DNA of 64,000 nucleotides from Arthrobacter jinronghuae (GTDB lineage: Bacteria > Actinomycetota > Actinomycetes > Actinomycetales > Micrococcaceae): the NCBI RefSeq assembly GCF_025244825.1, contig NZ_CP104263.1:806001-870000 (forward strand), read 5' to 3'. The notes beneath the pieces are model-generated. The model was not told the DNA's origin. It did not search any database and saw only the letters and a program-made list of their open reading frames with translations. The number at the start of each line of letters is the position of its first letter. Positions within the stretch are counted from its first letter, which is position 1. Shown here piece after piece: positions 1 through 9,508 of this stretch. The position numbers and the translations under genes were made by a program.

Positions 1-17
1 CCTAAACCGGGCGATTC

Positions 18-1205
18 CTACGCCGGTCGCGGCGCAGCCAGCACCGGGGCGAAGGCCAGCTCCGCGGCACCGACCAGCAGCAGTTCCGAGCGCAGCGCCG
101 CCCGGCGCAGTTGAACGCGCTCGCCGAGGCCCGCCACCGCCTCCGCGGCAACGGCGTCGGTCAGCCGCCCGGGATTGGAAGCGAACAGGGTGCCGAGGAA
201 CCCGCCCAGGACAATCGTGTCCGGATTGAAGATGTTCACGAAGTTCGTCAGCGCCACTGCCAGCTGGTCCAGCTGCCGGTCCGCTTCGGCGCGCACCGCG
301 GCGGTCTGCTGGTCGGCCATCGCCGCGTCCAGCGTGTCCTGGTCCGCGCGGTCCAGTCCCAGGACCTCCAGCAAGCCGGCCAGGTTCACTTCCGTTTCCA
401 GGCAGCCGCGCCGGCCGCAGTGGCATTGTTCGCCGTCGCTGCGGACCAGCGTGTGCCCGAGCTCGCCCGCGTAGCCGTCAGCCCCGCGCAGCGGCGTGCC
501 TGCAACGATGATCCCGCCGCCGATCCCGCTCGCACTGCCGTTGAGGTACACGGCATTGCCGGTATCGACGGCGGCACCGAAGAGACTCTCTGCCACCGAG
601 CCCAGCGTGGCGTCGTTGCCGGCGAACACCGGCAGGGCCAGTGCCTCGGCCAGGGGAGCGGCCAGCGGCTCGTTCCGCCAACCCAGGTGTGGTGCCAGCA
701 GCACCTGGCCGTCCGAGGTGCGGGTGAGCCCGGGAACGGCCACACCCACGCCGGCAATCCGGTCCATCCCGGCCAGATCAGGAGCCATCCCGGCCAGCAC
801 GGCGCGGGTGATGCTTACCGTCTCGGCCACGCTCGGCCGGGAAACGGTGTCATGGCGGACCCGGCGGTGCACCCGCCCGCCCAGCCCCACCAGGCCTACG
901 GTCACGGCGTCGACGTCGGGATGGACCACTACGGCGGCCACCCGCTCGTTGGGGTGGACCAGCGGGCTGGGCCGGCCGACCCGTCCGGCGGGGGGATCCG
1001 TCTCATATGCCAGCCCCATGCCGGCCAGTTCGCCGACCAGGGCACCGATGGTGGAGCGGTTGAACCCGGTAAGCCGGGTCAGGTCCGCGCGGGAGAGCTG
1101 CCCGTTCCGGTGCAGCAGGGTCAGGATGCGGGAGAGGTTGGCGGACCGCAGGTTATCGGTGCCGCGGCCCGCCGGGGCAGGCGCGCTGATAATGCCGCTT
1201 TCCAC
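18..1205 (-). CDS. ROK-family transcriptional regulator, probable xylose repressor (XylR-like)
   Basis: The protein of about 395 residues has an N-terminal winged helix-turn-helix (roughly residues 20-75, including LSRADLTRLTGFNRSTIGAL) followed by a ROK sugar-kinase-like domain. The ROK domain has the glycine-rich stretch GSASGIGGGIIVAG and the zinc motif CHCGRRGCLE near residue 260, typical of NagC/XylR regulators. The reading frame is open further upstream, but the GTG at 1205 has a purine-rich GGGAGAGGG nine bases before it, so I prefer that start. It is divergent from xylA and xylB, which suggests it is the local xylose-responsive repressor; the ligand is inferred from context. ROK proteins can also be glucokinases, but the DNA-binding domain argues against that here. 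Confidence 0.88.
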   Translation of the reverse strand: MESGIISAPAPAGRGTDNLRSANLSRILTLLHRNGQLSRADLTRLTGFNRSTIGALVGELAGMGLAYETDPPAGRVGRPSPLVHPNERVAAVVVHPDVDAVTVGLVGLGGRVHRRVRHDTVSRPSVAETVSITRAVLAGMAPDLAGMDRIAGVGVAVPGLTRTSDGQVLLAPHLGWRNEPLAAPLAEALALPVFAGNDATLGSVAESLFGAAVDTGNAVYLNGSASGIGGGIIVAGTPLRGADGYAGELGHTLVRSDGEQCHCGRRGCLETEVNLAGLLEVLGLDRADQDTLDAAMADQQTAAVRAEADRQLDQLAVALTNFVNIFNPDTIVLGGFLGTLFASNPGRLTDAVAAEAVAGLGERVQLRRAALRSELLLVGAAELAFAPVLAAPRPA

Positions 1206-1321
1206 GTCTTTGTTCCCTCTCCCGTTGATGGTCAACCTCCAGCCTACCTGTCGCGGCCGTGATTTGGTTGGGGGCGGCAACAAAATGTCCTCCGGCAGGC
1301 CCCGATGACCCGCGGAGGGGA

Positions 1322-1370
1322 GTTTTATTGTCCGAAAACCATTGACAGGGGAGTGTTGCCCCAATATGTT
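1322..1370 (+). promoter_or_regulatory. xylA promoter with candidate operator
   Basis: TTGACA at 1342-1347, a 17-bp spacer and TATGTT at 1365-1370 form a good sigma-70-type promoter reading toward xylA. Just upstream, GTTTT (1322-1326) and AAAAC (1335-1339) make a short inverted repeat, a possible binding site for the divergent ROK regulator. The promoter is seen in the sequence; the operator is inference. Confidence 0.6.
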
Positions 1371-1410
1371 GTTGCTTCCAACTAATACTTATTCTGGAGC
1401 TAACGTGACA

Positions 1411-2592
1411 ATGACGCCATCGCCTTCCGACCGCTTTACCTTCGGCCTCTGGACCATCGGCTGGACCGGAACCGACCCCTTCGGCACACCGACGCGGGCC
1501 GCCCTGGATCCCATCAAGGGCATGCACAAGCTCGCCGAACTGGGCGCCTACGGGGTGACCTTCCACGACAACGATCTGGTTCCCTTCGACGCCACGGCGC
1601 AGGAGCGGGACATCATCATCAAGAACTTCACCAATGCCCTGGCCGAAACCGGCCTCAAGGCACCCATGGTGACCACCAACCTGTTTACGCACCCGGTGTT
1701 CAAGGACGGCGGCTTCACCTCCAATGACCGCTCCGTTCGCCGCTTCGCACTGCGCAAGGTGCTGCGGAACATCGACCTCGCCGCGGAACTCGGCGCGGAA
1801 ACCTTCGTCATGTGGGGCGGCCGCGAAGGCAGCGAGTACGACGGTTCCAAGGATTTCTCCGCAGCCTTTGATCGCATGCGTGAGGGCATCGACACCGCTG
1901 CCGGCTACATCAAGGAGAAGGGCTACGGGCTGCGCATCGCCATCGAGCCCAAGCCCAACGAACCGCGCGGCGACATCTTCCTGCCGACCATCGGCCACGG
2001 CCTGGCGTTCATTGCCCAGCTTGAGCACGGTGACATTGTCGGCCTGAACCCGGAAACCGGGCACGAGCAGATGGCCGGGCTGAACTTCACCCACGGCATC
2101 GCCCAGGCCCTGTGGTCCGGCAAGCTGTTCCACATTGACCTTAACGGCCAGAAGTCCATCAAGTTCGACCAGGACCTCGTCTTCGGGCACGGCGACCTCA
2201 CCAGCGCCTTCTTCACCGTGGACCTGCTGGAGAACGGCTTCCCCAACGGCGGACCGCGCTACGAAGGTCCGCGCCACTTCGACTACAAGCCGTCCCGCAC
2301 CGAGGGCTACGAAGGCGTCTGGGAATCCGCCAAGGCCAACATGGACATGTACCTGCTGCTCAAGGAACGTGCCCTCGCCTTCCGGGCCGATCCCGAGGTG
2401 CAGGAAGCCATGCAGTACGCCGGCATCACCGAGCTGGCACAGCCCACGCTGGCTGCCGGTGAATCCGTCGCGGACCTGCTCTCCGACGCAGCGTCCTTCG
2501 AGGACTTCAACGCCGACGCCGCCGCGGACCGCGACTTCGGGTTCGTGAAGCTGAACCAGCTTGCGCTGGAACACCTGATGGGTGCCCGCTAG
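1411..2592 (+). CDS. xylA: Xylose isomerase
   Basis: Isomerises D-xylose to D-xylulose in the cytoplasm. The 393-residue length and sequence match the short actinobacterial class: [12 protein letters not shown] near the start, the catalytic pair His52/Asp55 in [10 protein letters not shown], the metal/substrate lysine in [11 protein letters not shown], and the metal ligands of [12 protein letters not shown] chose ATG 1411 because the homologous N-terminus begins [12 protein letters not shown] 1405, two codons upstream, sits better relative to GGAG (1396-1399) and is an equal alternative. xylB follows after 90 bp on the same strand, so the two probably form an operon under the promoter at 1342-1370. 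Confidence 0.97.
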   Translation: MTPSPSDRFTFGLWTIGWTGTDPFGTPTRAALDPIKGMHKLAELGAYGVTFHDNDLVPFDATAQERDIIIKNFTNALAETGLKAPMVTTNLFTHPVFKDGGFTSNDRSVRRFALRKVLRNIDLAAELGAETFVMWGGREGSEYDGSKDFSAAFDRMREGIDTAAGYIKEKGYGLRIAIEPKPNEPRGDIFLPTIGHGLAFIAQLEHGDIVGLNPETGHEQMAGLNFTHGIAQALWSGKLFHIDLNGQKSIKFDQDLVFGHGDLTSAFFTVDLLENGFPNGGPRYEGPRHFDYKPSRTEGYEGVWESAKANMDMYLLLKERALAFRADPEVQEAMQYAGITELAQPTLAAGESVADLLSDAASFEDFNADAAADRDFGFVKLNQLALEHLMGAR

Positions 2593-2682
2593 GCTACCTG
2601 CCCACGACGCGCAAAACATCACCGAATCGTGCTGCCGCCGGGTCCTGGGGGACCGGCGGCAGCACCCGTTGAAAGGCTCGAC

Positions 2683-4104
2683 ATGCCACTCGTTGCCGGA
2701 GTCGACAGCTCCACCCAGTCCTGCAAGGTAGTTATCCGCGATGCTCAGACCGGCGCGCTGCTGCGCGAAGGCACGGCCCGCCACCCGGCGGGCACCGAGG
2801 TGGATCCGGAAGCGTGGTGGGCAGCCTTCCTGGAGGCCGCGGCGGCTGCCGGGGGACTGGACGACGTCGACGCCGTCTCGGTAGGTGGGCAGCAGCACGG
2901 CATGGTCTGCCTGGATGAAACCGGCGCCGTGGTCCGCCCGGCGCTGCTCTGGAACGATGTCCGCTCCGCCGCCGCCGCGGACAAGCTCATAGCCGACGCC
3001 GGACCCGACGGCGCCCGGTACTGGGCCGACACCACGGGTACCGTGCCTGTGGCCTCGATTACCGCGACGAAGCTGCGCTGGTTGGCCGAAAACGAGCCGG
3101 AGAATGCCGCCCGCACCGCCGCCGTCTGCCTGCCGCACGACTGGCTGAGCTGGCGCCTGGCCGGTTACGGGCCGGGCAGCGGGGCGGAGGGACTGGCCGC
3201 CCTGACCACCGACCGGTCCGACGCCTCCGGCACCGGCTACTGGTCCCCGTCCACGGGGGAGTACCTTTCCGACGTCCTGGAGCAGACCCTCGGCCACGTG
3301 CCGCAGCTGCCGCGCGTCCTGGGTCCGCTCGAAGCGGGTGCCCGCACTCCCGCCGGCGCGCTGATCGGCCCGGGTGCCGGTGACAACGCGGCCGCCGGGC
3401 TGGGCGTCGCGGCCGGGGTGGGGGATGTGGTGGTCTCCATCGGCACCTCAGGCACCGTGTTCGCCGTCGCCGACGCCCCGACGTCGGACGCCTCCGGACT
3501 TGTGGCCGGCTTTGCCGACGCCACCGGCCACTTCCTCCCGCTGACCGCCACCCTGAATGCCTCCCGTGTCCTGGACGCCACCGCTGCCCTGCTCGGGGTG
3601 GAACTGGACGAACTGACCCGGCTGGCCCTCTCCGCGCCGCCCGGTGCCGACGGCCTGGTGATGGTGCCCTACTTTGAAGGGGAGCGAACCCCCAACCTGC
3701 CGGACGCCACCGGTTCCTTGCACGGCATGACGCTGCGGAACTTCACTCCCGCCAACCTGGCCCGGGCCGCCGTCGAGGCCGTGGCCTGCTCCCTTGCGGA
3801 CGGCTTCGCGGCGCTGAAGAACACGGGGGTCTCCGCGCAGCGCGTCATCCTGGTGGGCGGTGCTGCCCGGTCCGAGGCGATCCAGCAGGCCATTGCCGCG
3901 GTCTTCGAGCTTCCCGTCACCGTCCCGCGCCCGGGGGAGTATGTGGCCGACGGCGCCGCCCGGCAGGCCGCTGCCATCCTCACCGGTGCGTGGCCCGCCT
4001 GGAACGACGGCGCGTCCGTGGTGGTGACGGCGGATCCCACTCCCGGGGTGCTGCAGCGTTACCGGCAGGCGGCGGGAAGCCCTACGCTGCTGGCTGCCGG
4101 ATAG
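2683..4104 (+). CDS. xylB: Xylulokinase
   Basis: FGGY-family kinase of 473 residues that phosphorylates D-xylulose to xylulose 5-phosphate, feeding the pentose phosphate pathway. The N-terminal phosphate-binding motif [14 protein letters not shown], the substrate motif [18 protein letters not shown] and the second-domain ATP motif [11 protein letters not shown] are all present. ATG 2683 follows a GAAAGG ribosome-binding site by six bases; the frame is open upstream but without such a site. It lies directly behind xylA, which fixes the substrate with good confidence. Confidence 0.95.
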   Translation: MPLVAGVDSSTQSCKVVIRDAQTGALLREGTARHPAGTEVDPEAWWAAFLEAAAAAGGLDDVDAVSVGGQQHGMVCLDETGAVVRPALLWNDVRSAAAADKLIADAGPDGARYWADTTGTVPVASITATKLRWLAENEPENAARTAAVCLPHDWLSWRLAGYGPGSGAEGLAALTTDRSDASGTGYWSPSTGEYLSDVLEQTLGHVPQLPRVLGPLEAGARTPAGALIGPGAGDNAAAGLGVAAGVGDVVVSIGTSGTVFAVADAPTSDASGLVAGFADATGHFLPLTATLNASRVLDATAALLGVELDELTRLALSAPPGADGLVMVPYFEGERTPNLPDATGSLHGMTLRNFTPANLARAAVEAVACSLADGFAALKNTGVSAQRVILVGGAARSEAIQQAIAAVFELPVTVPRPGEYVADGAARQAAAILTGAWPAWNDGASVVVTADPTPGVLQRYRQAAGSPTLLAAG

Positions 4105-4114
4105 GATCGGCCCC

Positions 4115-5032
4115 ATGACTTCTTCATTCGGCCCCAACGGCCGTCCCGTTTCCCTGGCCGCGGGGGATTACCGGGCCACCATCCTGCCGGTGGGCGCCAC
4201 GCTCGCAGGGTTGACCTTCGGCGGCCGGGATCTGGTGCTGACGCTCGCCGAGGACGAGATTCCGCAGGCCTTCACCGGCAAGGTGCTGATGCCCTGGCCG
4301 AACCGGATTGTCGGCGGCCGCTACACCTTCGACGGCACCGAGTACCAGGTGCCGGTCAACGAACCCGAGACCGGTATGGCCCTGCACGGGCTGGTGGCGT
4401 GGGATGCCTGGGATGTTGCCGAAACGTCGCCGGAGCGTGTGGTCCTGCGGCACCGGCTGATGGGCCAGCCCGGCTACCCGTTCCAGCTGGAACTGCAGGC
4501 GGTCTATGCGCTCGATGCCGAAACCGGGCTCAGCGTGGAGCTGTCCGCCGCCAATGCGGGTACCGCGTCCGCACCCTATGGCGTCTCCGCCCACCCGTAT
4601 CTCACGGCGGACCGGGTGCCCGTGGACCGCTGCGTGCTGGACGTTCCTGCCGGGCAGGTTCTGGGCGGCCCGGAGCAGTCCGGGAGCCCCCTGGATTTGA
4701 GCGAACTGCGGGACACCGAGGGCACCGTGCTCTCCTTCTCCGCTCCGGAACCGATCGGCGCCCGCACCGTAGACCATGCCTTCACCGGCCTGCCCGACGG
4801 CGGGTGGCAGGTGACGCTCACCGACCCGGAGACCGGCTTCGGCGCCGTCCTGTCCTCCACCGGCAAGGATGCGCCGTGGCTGCAGGTCTACTCCGGCGAG
4901 AAGATGGACCGGCTGGGCGTGGCCGTGGAGCCGATGACCTGCCCGCCGGATGCCTTCAACTCCGGCAAGGATCTCATTGTGCTGGCGCCAGGCGAGGAGC
5001 ACCGGCTGGGCTACCGGATTGCTGCTGCCTAA
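4115..5032 (+). CDS. Aldose 1-epimerase family protein
   Basis: A 305-residue GalM-type mutarotase-like beta-sandwich protein. MPWPNRIVGGRY, the histidine of MALHGLVAWDAW and the second histidine of YGVSAHPYL are the conserved substrate-binding elements of the family. It probably equilibrates anomers of xylose or another aldose for the neighbouring xylA-xylB. A TAGGAT hexamer at 4102-4107, seven bases before the ATG, suggests an independent leaderless transcript although the gene starts only 10 bp after xylB. Confidence 0.85.
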   Translation: MTSSFGPNGRPVSLAAGDYRATILPVGATLAGLTFGGRDLVLTLAEDEIPQAFTGKVLMPWPNRIVGGRYTFDGTEYQVPVNEPETGMALHGLVAWDAWDVAETSPERVVLRHRLMGQPGYPFQLELQAVYALDAETGLSVELSAANAGTASAPYGVSAHPYLTADRVPVDRCVLDVPAGQVLGGPEQSGSPLDLSELRDTEGTVLSFSAPEPIGARTVDHAFTGLPDGGWQVTLTDPETGFGAVLSSTGKDAPWLQVYSGEKMDRLGVAVEPMTCPPDAFNSGKDLIVLAPGEEHRLGYRIAAA

Positions 5033-5082
5033 CCACCGTGCTGTCCTGTTTCCCGCAAGGGAACCGGCCTACCCTGTGAGGT

Positions 5083-5541
5083 ATGACTCAGGATCCCGTC
5101 GAGTCCAATCCCGACCATTACAAAGTGGTGTTTGAAAACGATCGCGTGCGCGTGCTCGAGTACCGCGACGCTCCCGGCCATACAAGCGTTATGCATCGGC
5201 ATCCGGACAGCGTGATGCTCACCGCCAGCTCCTTCCGGCGGCGGCTGCATTCGTCCGGGGGACGCGGGGTAGGTCCTGTGCCGGGACCGATGCCTGTGCC
5301 GGGCGCGGGTGGAGGACCGGGCGCGGGTGGAGGACCGGGGCCGGGGCCGGGCGCGCCAACTCCCGCTCCGGGCGGCGGAATGGACGTGGAACTGCCCGCC
5401 GGTGCCGTCCGTTGGCTCCCCGCCCAGGAGCACTACGGGGAAAACACCGGAGAGACGGAAACCCATGTGTTTTTCGTGGAGCTGAAGGAACCGGACCCGT
5501 CGGGGGAGCTGCCGGACGGGCCGCGGCCTGCCGGCCCCTGA
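5083..5541 (+). CDS. Small cupin-like protein with a Gly/Pro-rich insertion
   Basis: A 152-residue protein resembling small single-domain cupins of unknown function. The N-terminal half has the metal-ligand-like HRHPDS and the C-terminal half AVRWLPAQEHYGENTG...THVFFVELKE. Between them, roughly residues 62-102, lies a Gly/Pro/Ala-rich stretch encoded partly by an exact 18-bp direct repeat (5301-5318 and 5319-5336). The halves read as if continuous without the insert, so it looks like a low-complexity loop expansion. A TACCCT hexamer seven bases before the ATG suggests a leaderless transcript. Function unknown. Confidence 0.7.
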   Translation: MTQDPVESNPDHYKVVFENDRVRVLEYRDAPGHTSVMHRHPDSVMLTASSFRRRLHSSGGRGVGPVPGPMPVPGAGGGPGAGGGPGPGPGAPTPAPGGGMDVELPAGAVRWLPAQEHYGENTGETETHVFFVELKEPDPSGELPDGPRPAGP

Positions 5542-5572
5542 CCTGCTCTTTCAGTCGCTGTAGACTTCCCGG

Positions 5573-6103
5573 ATGCAGACCCTGGAGACCGATCGACTGA
5601 CCCTGCGCCCGTTCACTTCCGAGGACGCGGACTTCGTCCTGGACCTGTATTCCCGGATGGAGGTGCAGCGTTTTCTGGGCGCCGTTCCGAAGCTGATGAA
5701 GGACCTCGACGAGGCGAACGCCCTGATCCAGGCCTGGGCCCGACTGGATGACGGAACCTGCGGCATTTGGGCCGTGCAGGATCGGGAAACCGGGGACCTG
5801 GCCGGAACCCTGCTGCTGAAGTCCATTCCGGCGTCGGGCCCGGAACGGAAGCCCTCGGGCGATATCGAAATCGGCTGGCATTTCCATCCTGACAGCTGGG
5901 GCAGGGGCTACGCGCCGGAGGCCGCGGCCGCCGTCCTGCAGCACGCTTTCAAGCAGGGGCTGCCCCGTGTGGTGGTGGTGATCGATCCGGCCAACACTTC
6001 CTCCCGGCGGGTCTGCGAGAAGATCGGCGTGGTTCCCCAGGGCAGCACGGACCGGTATTACAACACCGTCCTGGAGCTGTTCACCGCCGAGAACCCGGGC
6101 TAA
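5573..6103 (+). CDS. GNAT family N-acetyltransferase (RimJ/RimL type)
   Basis: A 176-residue acetyltransferase of the RimJ/RimL-like branch. It opens with the typical METDRLTLRPF-like strand (here LETDRLTLRPFT), contains EIGWHFHPDSWGRGYAPEAA as the acetyl-CoA pyrophosphate-binding region, and ends with the SRRVCEKIG motif. The acceptor (a protein N-terminus, amine or antibiotic) cannot be told. TAGACT at 5561-5566 lies six bases before the ATG, consistent with a leaderless mRNA. It overlaps the convergent esterase gene by four bases at the stop codons. Confidence 0.88.
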   Translation: MQTLETDRLTLRPFTSEDADFVLDLYSRMEVQRFLGAVPKLMKDLDEANALIQAWARLDDGTCGIWAVQDRETGDLAGTLLLKSIPASGPERKPSGDIEIGWHFHPDSWGRGYAPEAAAAVLQHAFKQGLPRVVVVIDPANTSSRRVCEKIGVVPQGSTDRYYNTVLELFTAENPG

Positions 6104-7092
6104 CCCGCCAGCTGCTTCTGCAGGAATGCCAGCGCGGCGACGTCGTCCTCAATGGCCCCGGCCTCGTGTCCGTTGAACGGCCACACCGTCAGCTCCTTCG
6201 GCCCGGCGTAGTTGTTGTACGCGGCGTAGACCGTGGACGGTGGAGTGGTGGTGTCCATCAGCGCCACCGAGAACAGCGCCGGAGCCGTGGACCGCGGGAC
6301 CAGGTTCACGGCGTCGAAATAGGCCAGTGTCTCCATCACCGTCTCCACCTGCCCGCGCTGGACTGCCAGGTAGTCCCGGATCTCCCGGTACGGATACGAA
6401 TCGGTGACGGTCACGGCCCGCGGGAAATCGGACAGGAACGGCACGAACGCGACGACGGCGGCCACGTCCGGGCAGAGTGCCGACGCCGCGAGGGCCAGCG
6501 CCCCGCCCTGGCTTTGTCCCAGCACGGCCACCCGGGCCGGATCGACCTGGACCGCTGACGCCTCCGACAGGGAGCGCATGGCCTCCACCGCCCGGACAGC
6601 GTCGGTGAACAGCCGCCGGTAGTAATAGGTCTGCGGGTCGAGCACGCCTCGGGTCATCACACCCGGCACCTGCGGTCCGGCGCTGCCGGCGGCGTCGGGT
6701 GTGGCGCCCTTGCTCCAGCCGGCCCCCTGCCCGCGGGTATCCATCTGCAGGTGCGCGAACCCGGCCGAGGCCCAGAACAGGTTCTCGTGGGCGTCCCCGC
6801 GCCCGCCGCCGTAGCCGACAAACTGTACGACGCCGGACAGCGGAGCGTCGCCGCGGATGCTCCGGGCCGGCAGCCGCAGCCAGGCGCGGATGGGGTCACC
6901 GCCGAAGCCCGGAAACACCACATCGTAGAGCTCCACGGTCCGCAGCCCGCTGGGATAGGGGATGACCTCTACCGCCAGCGGATGCTGCCGTGCTTCGTCC
7001 AGGGTGTCCGCCCAGAACCGGTCCAGGTCCTCCGGGGCACGGGTGCTGCCTCGATAGGCGGCCAGCTGGTCGGCGGGCAGGTCGGAGTACAT
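6100..7092 (-). CDS. Acetyl xylan esterase / cephalosporin-C deacetylase family (CE7) hydrolase
   Basis: A 330-residue alpha/beta hydrolase of the AXE1 family. Features are the N-terminal family signature MYSDLPADQLAAYRG, the RGQG of DTRGQGAGWS, the nucleophile elbow GQSQGG (serine nucleophile), and the C-terminal acid and histidine in WPFNGHEAG. Such enzymes remove acetyl groups from xylooligosaccharides. It is the last gene of the leftward oligosaccharide operon, 50 bp behind the GH3 glycosidase, which fits deacetylation of imported xylan fragments. No signal peptide is visible, so it should act in the cytoplasm. Confidence 0.88.
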   Translation of the reverse strand: MYSDLPADQLAAYRGSTRAPEDLDRFWADTLDEARQHPLAVEVIPYPSGLRTVELYDVVFPGFGGDPIRAWLRLPARSIRGDAPLSGVVQFVGYGGGRGDAHENLFWASAGFAHLQMDTRGQGAGWSKGATPDAAGSAGPQVPGVMTRGVLDPQTYYYRRLFTDAVRAVEAMRSLSEASAVQVDPARVAVLGQSQGGALALAASALCPDVAAVVAFVPFLSDFPRAVTVTDSYPYREIRDYLAVQRGQVETVMETLAYFDAVNLVPRSTAPALFSVALMDTTTPPSTVYAAYNNYAGPKELTVWPFNGHEAGAIEDDVAALAFLQKQLAG

Positions 7093-7142
7093 ACGGTTTC
7101 GGCTCCCGGGTTCGGCGGTGCGTTGCGTGCGGTTGCGGGTGT

Positions 7143-9506
7143 TCAGCCCAGCGGTGCCACGTCCGCCGGGCAGTGCAGCCGCCGGGTGTGGTCCACTACC
7201 CGCACGGTTCCGGTCAGGCTAACACCGGCCGTACCGCGGATGTCGGCACTCGACGTTCCGAGCCGCAGCTCCAGGTCTCCGGGTTCCACAATCCGCTGCC
7301 CGTCCCGCCCGGTGAAGGACGCGGCGTCGGCCGGAACCGTAAACCGCACCCTCGCCGCTTCTCCGCCGTGCAGCGGGACCCGGGCGAACCCGGCCAGCCG
7401 CTGCACCGGACGCACTACCGAGGCCACCGGATCGTGCAGGTAGAGCTGGACGATCTCGACGCCGTCGCGCCCGCCGGTGTTGGCTACGGTCACGGAAACG
7501 GAGGTTTCGCCGTCGACGCCGAACTGTGCCGGACCGTCCAGGGCAACATCCGTCCAGTCGAAACTGCTGTAGCCCAGCCCGTGGCCGAACGCGAAGGCAG
7601 GTGTCGGGTCGATGCTGGACACGTCGCTCAGCTGAGCGAGCGGAGCGGCCAGATAAGTGGACGGCTGCGCACCGGGGGACGCCGGAACACTGACCGGCAG
7701 CCGGCCGCTGGGATTCACCCTGCCGCTCAGCACCCCGGCAATCGCCGGTCCGCCCTCTTCACCGGGGAAGAACGCGTGCACAATCGCGGCCGCTTCCGTG
7801 GCGGCGCGGCCCAGGGCGTAGGGGCGTCCGGTGAGCAGCACCAGCACCACGGGTTTGCCGGTGTCCAGCAGTTCATCCAGCAGCTGCTGCTGCACCCCGG
7901 GCAGGACCAGCGACTCGGTGTCGCAGCCTTCGCCGCTGGTGCCGCGTCCGAACAGACCGGACCGGTCACCCAGCACTGCCACGACGACGTCGGCGTCCCG
8001 GGCGGCGGTCAGCGCGTCGGCGAATCCGTCCGTCTCGGGGCCGTCCACGCTGCAGCCGGTGGTCACGGTGAGGGAGCTGTCCGGGAACTCGCCGCGCAGC
8101 GCCGCCGCGACGGTGGGCAGCTCGATTCCCGCCGCCACCTCCGGGTGCTGCACACCAACGTGGGCGGGGAAGGAGTAGCAGCCCAGGAACGCCATCGGGT
8201 TGTCGGCGTTGGGTCCGACGACGGCGATCCGCCCCGGCGCTGCGAGCGGCAGGATTCCCTTGTTGGCGGTGAGGATCAGTGCCTGTTCGGCGACCTCGGC
8301 CGCCAGGGACCGGTTCTCCGGCCGGTCCAGGTCCACCGAACCCAGGACGCCGGACGAGTCCGTAAGGTCCATACCGGCCAGGGCCGAGGGCACCGGGGAC
8401 CAGTCCGGGTCCAGCAGCCCGAGTTCGACCTTCTGGGTCAGGACCCGCAGCAGTGCGGTGTCGATGACGGATTCGTCCAGCCGCCCGGACTCCAGTTCCG
8501 CGATGAGGTGTTCGCCGAACGCATCCACGGTGGGCAGTTCCACGTCCACGCCGGCGGTCAGCGCCGCTGCAGCGGCCTCGCCGAGTGAACCGGCCACGCG
8601 GTGCAGTTCCTTGAGGAAGCTGATGCCGAAATAGTCGGCCACCACCGTGCCGACGAAACCCCACGTCTCGCGCAGCAGGCCGGTGAGCAGTGAGCGGTCC
8701 GCAGCGGAGGGGACGCCGTCGACGTCGGTATAGGCGTGCATCACCGAGCGCACCCCGGATTCCCGCACGGCCATTTCGAAAGGCACCAGCAGTACGTCCG
8801 CGCGTTCGCGTGCACCGACGGACACCGGCGCCAGGTTGCGGCCGGCCTTGGACGCCGAGTAGCCGACAAAGTGCTTCAGCGTGGCCACCACGCCCGCGCC
8901 TTCGAGCCCGCGGATGTAGGCCGAAGCGATGCTGCCCACCAGATAGGGGTCCTCGCCGATGGTCTCCTCCACCCGGCCCCAGCGGGCGTCGCGGACGACG
9001 TCGAGCACTGGAGCGAGTCCCTGATGCACGCCGACCGAGCGCATGTCGGTGCCGATGGCCGCACCGATCCGGCCGATCAGCTCCGGGTTGAACGTGGCGC
9101 CCCAGGACAGCGGCACCGGATACGCCGTGGCACCCCAGGCCGCGAACCCGGCCAGGCATTCCTCATGCGCCATGGCCGGGATGCCGAACCGGTTGGACTC
9201 GGCGATCCGCTGCTGGGTGCGCATCAGGGACAGGGCGCCCATACCGGCGTCGACCGGCAGGGTGCCGAACGGCCGGGTGAGCTGGCCCAACCCGTTCGGC
9301 AGGAGCTCCTCCAGCGGCACCGGTTCCTTCATGTCGTGCTGATGGGGCGCCACCTGGCCGCCTTCGTTGGACGCACCCACCCAGACGCCGAAGAGCTGGG
9401 CCACCTTTTCCCGCAGTGTCATCTGCTCGGCCAGCCGGGCGGCGCGCTCGCGGGCGGTCAGGGAGGTGTCCCGCCAGGGGAGGTGCTGAACTGTTGTTTC
9501 TGTCAT
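7143..9506 (-). CDS. Glycoside hydrolase family 3 (beta-glucosidase/beta-xylosidase)
   Basis: A 787-residue GH3 enzyme: N-terminal TIM barrel (about 1-330), alpha/beta sandwich (about 370-600) and C-terminal fibronectin-III-like domain (about 660-760). KHFVGY is at 211-216 and the catalytic nucleophile is probably Asp291 in VADYFG. There is no signal peptide, so it probably hydrolyses imported oligosaccharides inside the cell. It begins two bases after the second permease stop, so it is translationally linked to the transporter. Whether it prefers xylosides or glucosides is not decided by sequence; the xylose genes and CE7 esterase nearby favour xylosides. Confidence 0.92.
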   Translation of the reverse strand: MTETTVQHLPWRDTSLTARERAARLAEQMTLREKVAQLFGVWVGASNEGGQVAPHQHDMKEPVPLEELLPNGLGQLTRPFGTLPVDAGMGALSLMRTQQRIAESNRFGIPAMAHEECLAGFAAWGATAYPVPLSWGATFNPELIGRIGAAIGTDMRSVGVHQGLAPVLDVVRDARWGRVEETIGEDPYLVGSIASAYIRGLEGAGVVATLKHFVGYSASKAGRNLAPVSVGARERADVLLVPFEMAVRESGVRSVMHAYTDVDGVPSAADRSLLTGLLRETWGFVGTVVADYFGISFLKELHRVAGSLGEAAAAALTAGVDVELPTVDAFGEHLIAELESGRLDESVIDTALLRVLTQKVELGLLDPDWSPVPSALAGMDLTDSSGVLGSVDLDRPENRSLAAEVAEQALILTANKGILPLAAPGRIAVVGPNADNPMAFLGCYSFPAHVGVQHPEVAAGIELPTVAAALRGEFPDSSLTVTTGCSVDGPETDGFADALTAARDADVVVAVLGDRSGLFGRGTSGEGCDTESLVLPGVQQQLLDELLDTGKPVVLVLLTGRPYALGRAATEAAAIVHAFFPGEEGGPAIAGVLSGRVNPSGRLPVSVPASPGAQPSTYLAAPLAQLSDVSSIDPTPAFAFGHGLGYSSFDWTDVALDGPAQFGVDGETSVSVTVANTGGRDGVEIVQLYLHDPVASVVRPVQRLAGFARVPLHGGEAARVRFTVPADAASFTGRDGQRIVEPGDLELRLGTSSADIRGTAGVSLTGTVRVVDHTRRLHCPADVAPLG

Positions 9507-9508
9507 GT

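Noticed and set aside
1153..3297. A 714-residue minus-strand open frame across xylA and xylB
   Set aside because: It is antisense to two clearly conserved genes and has no recognisable domain; high-GC genomes produce such frames by codon bias.
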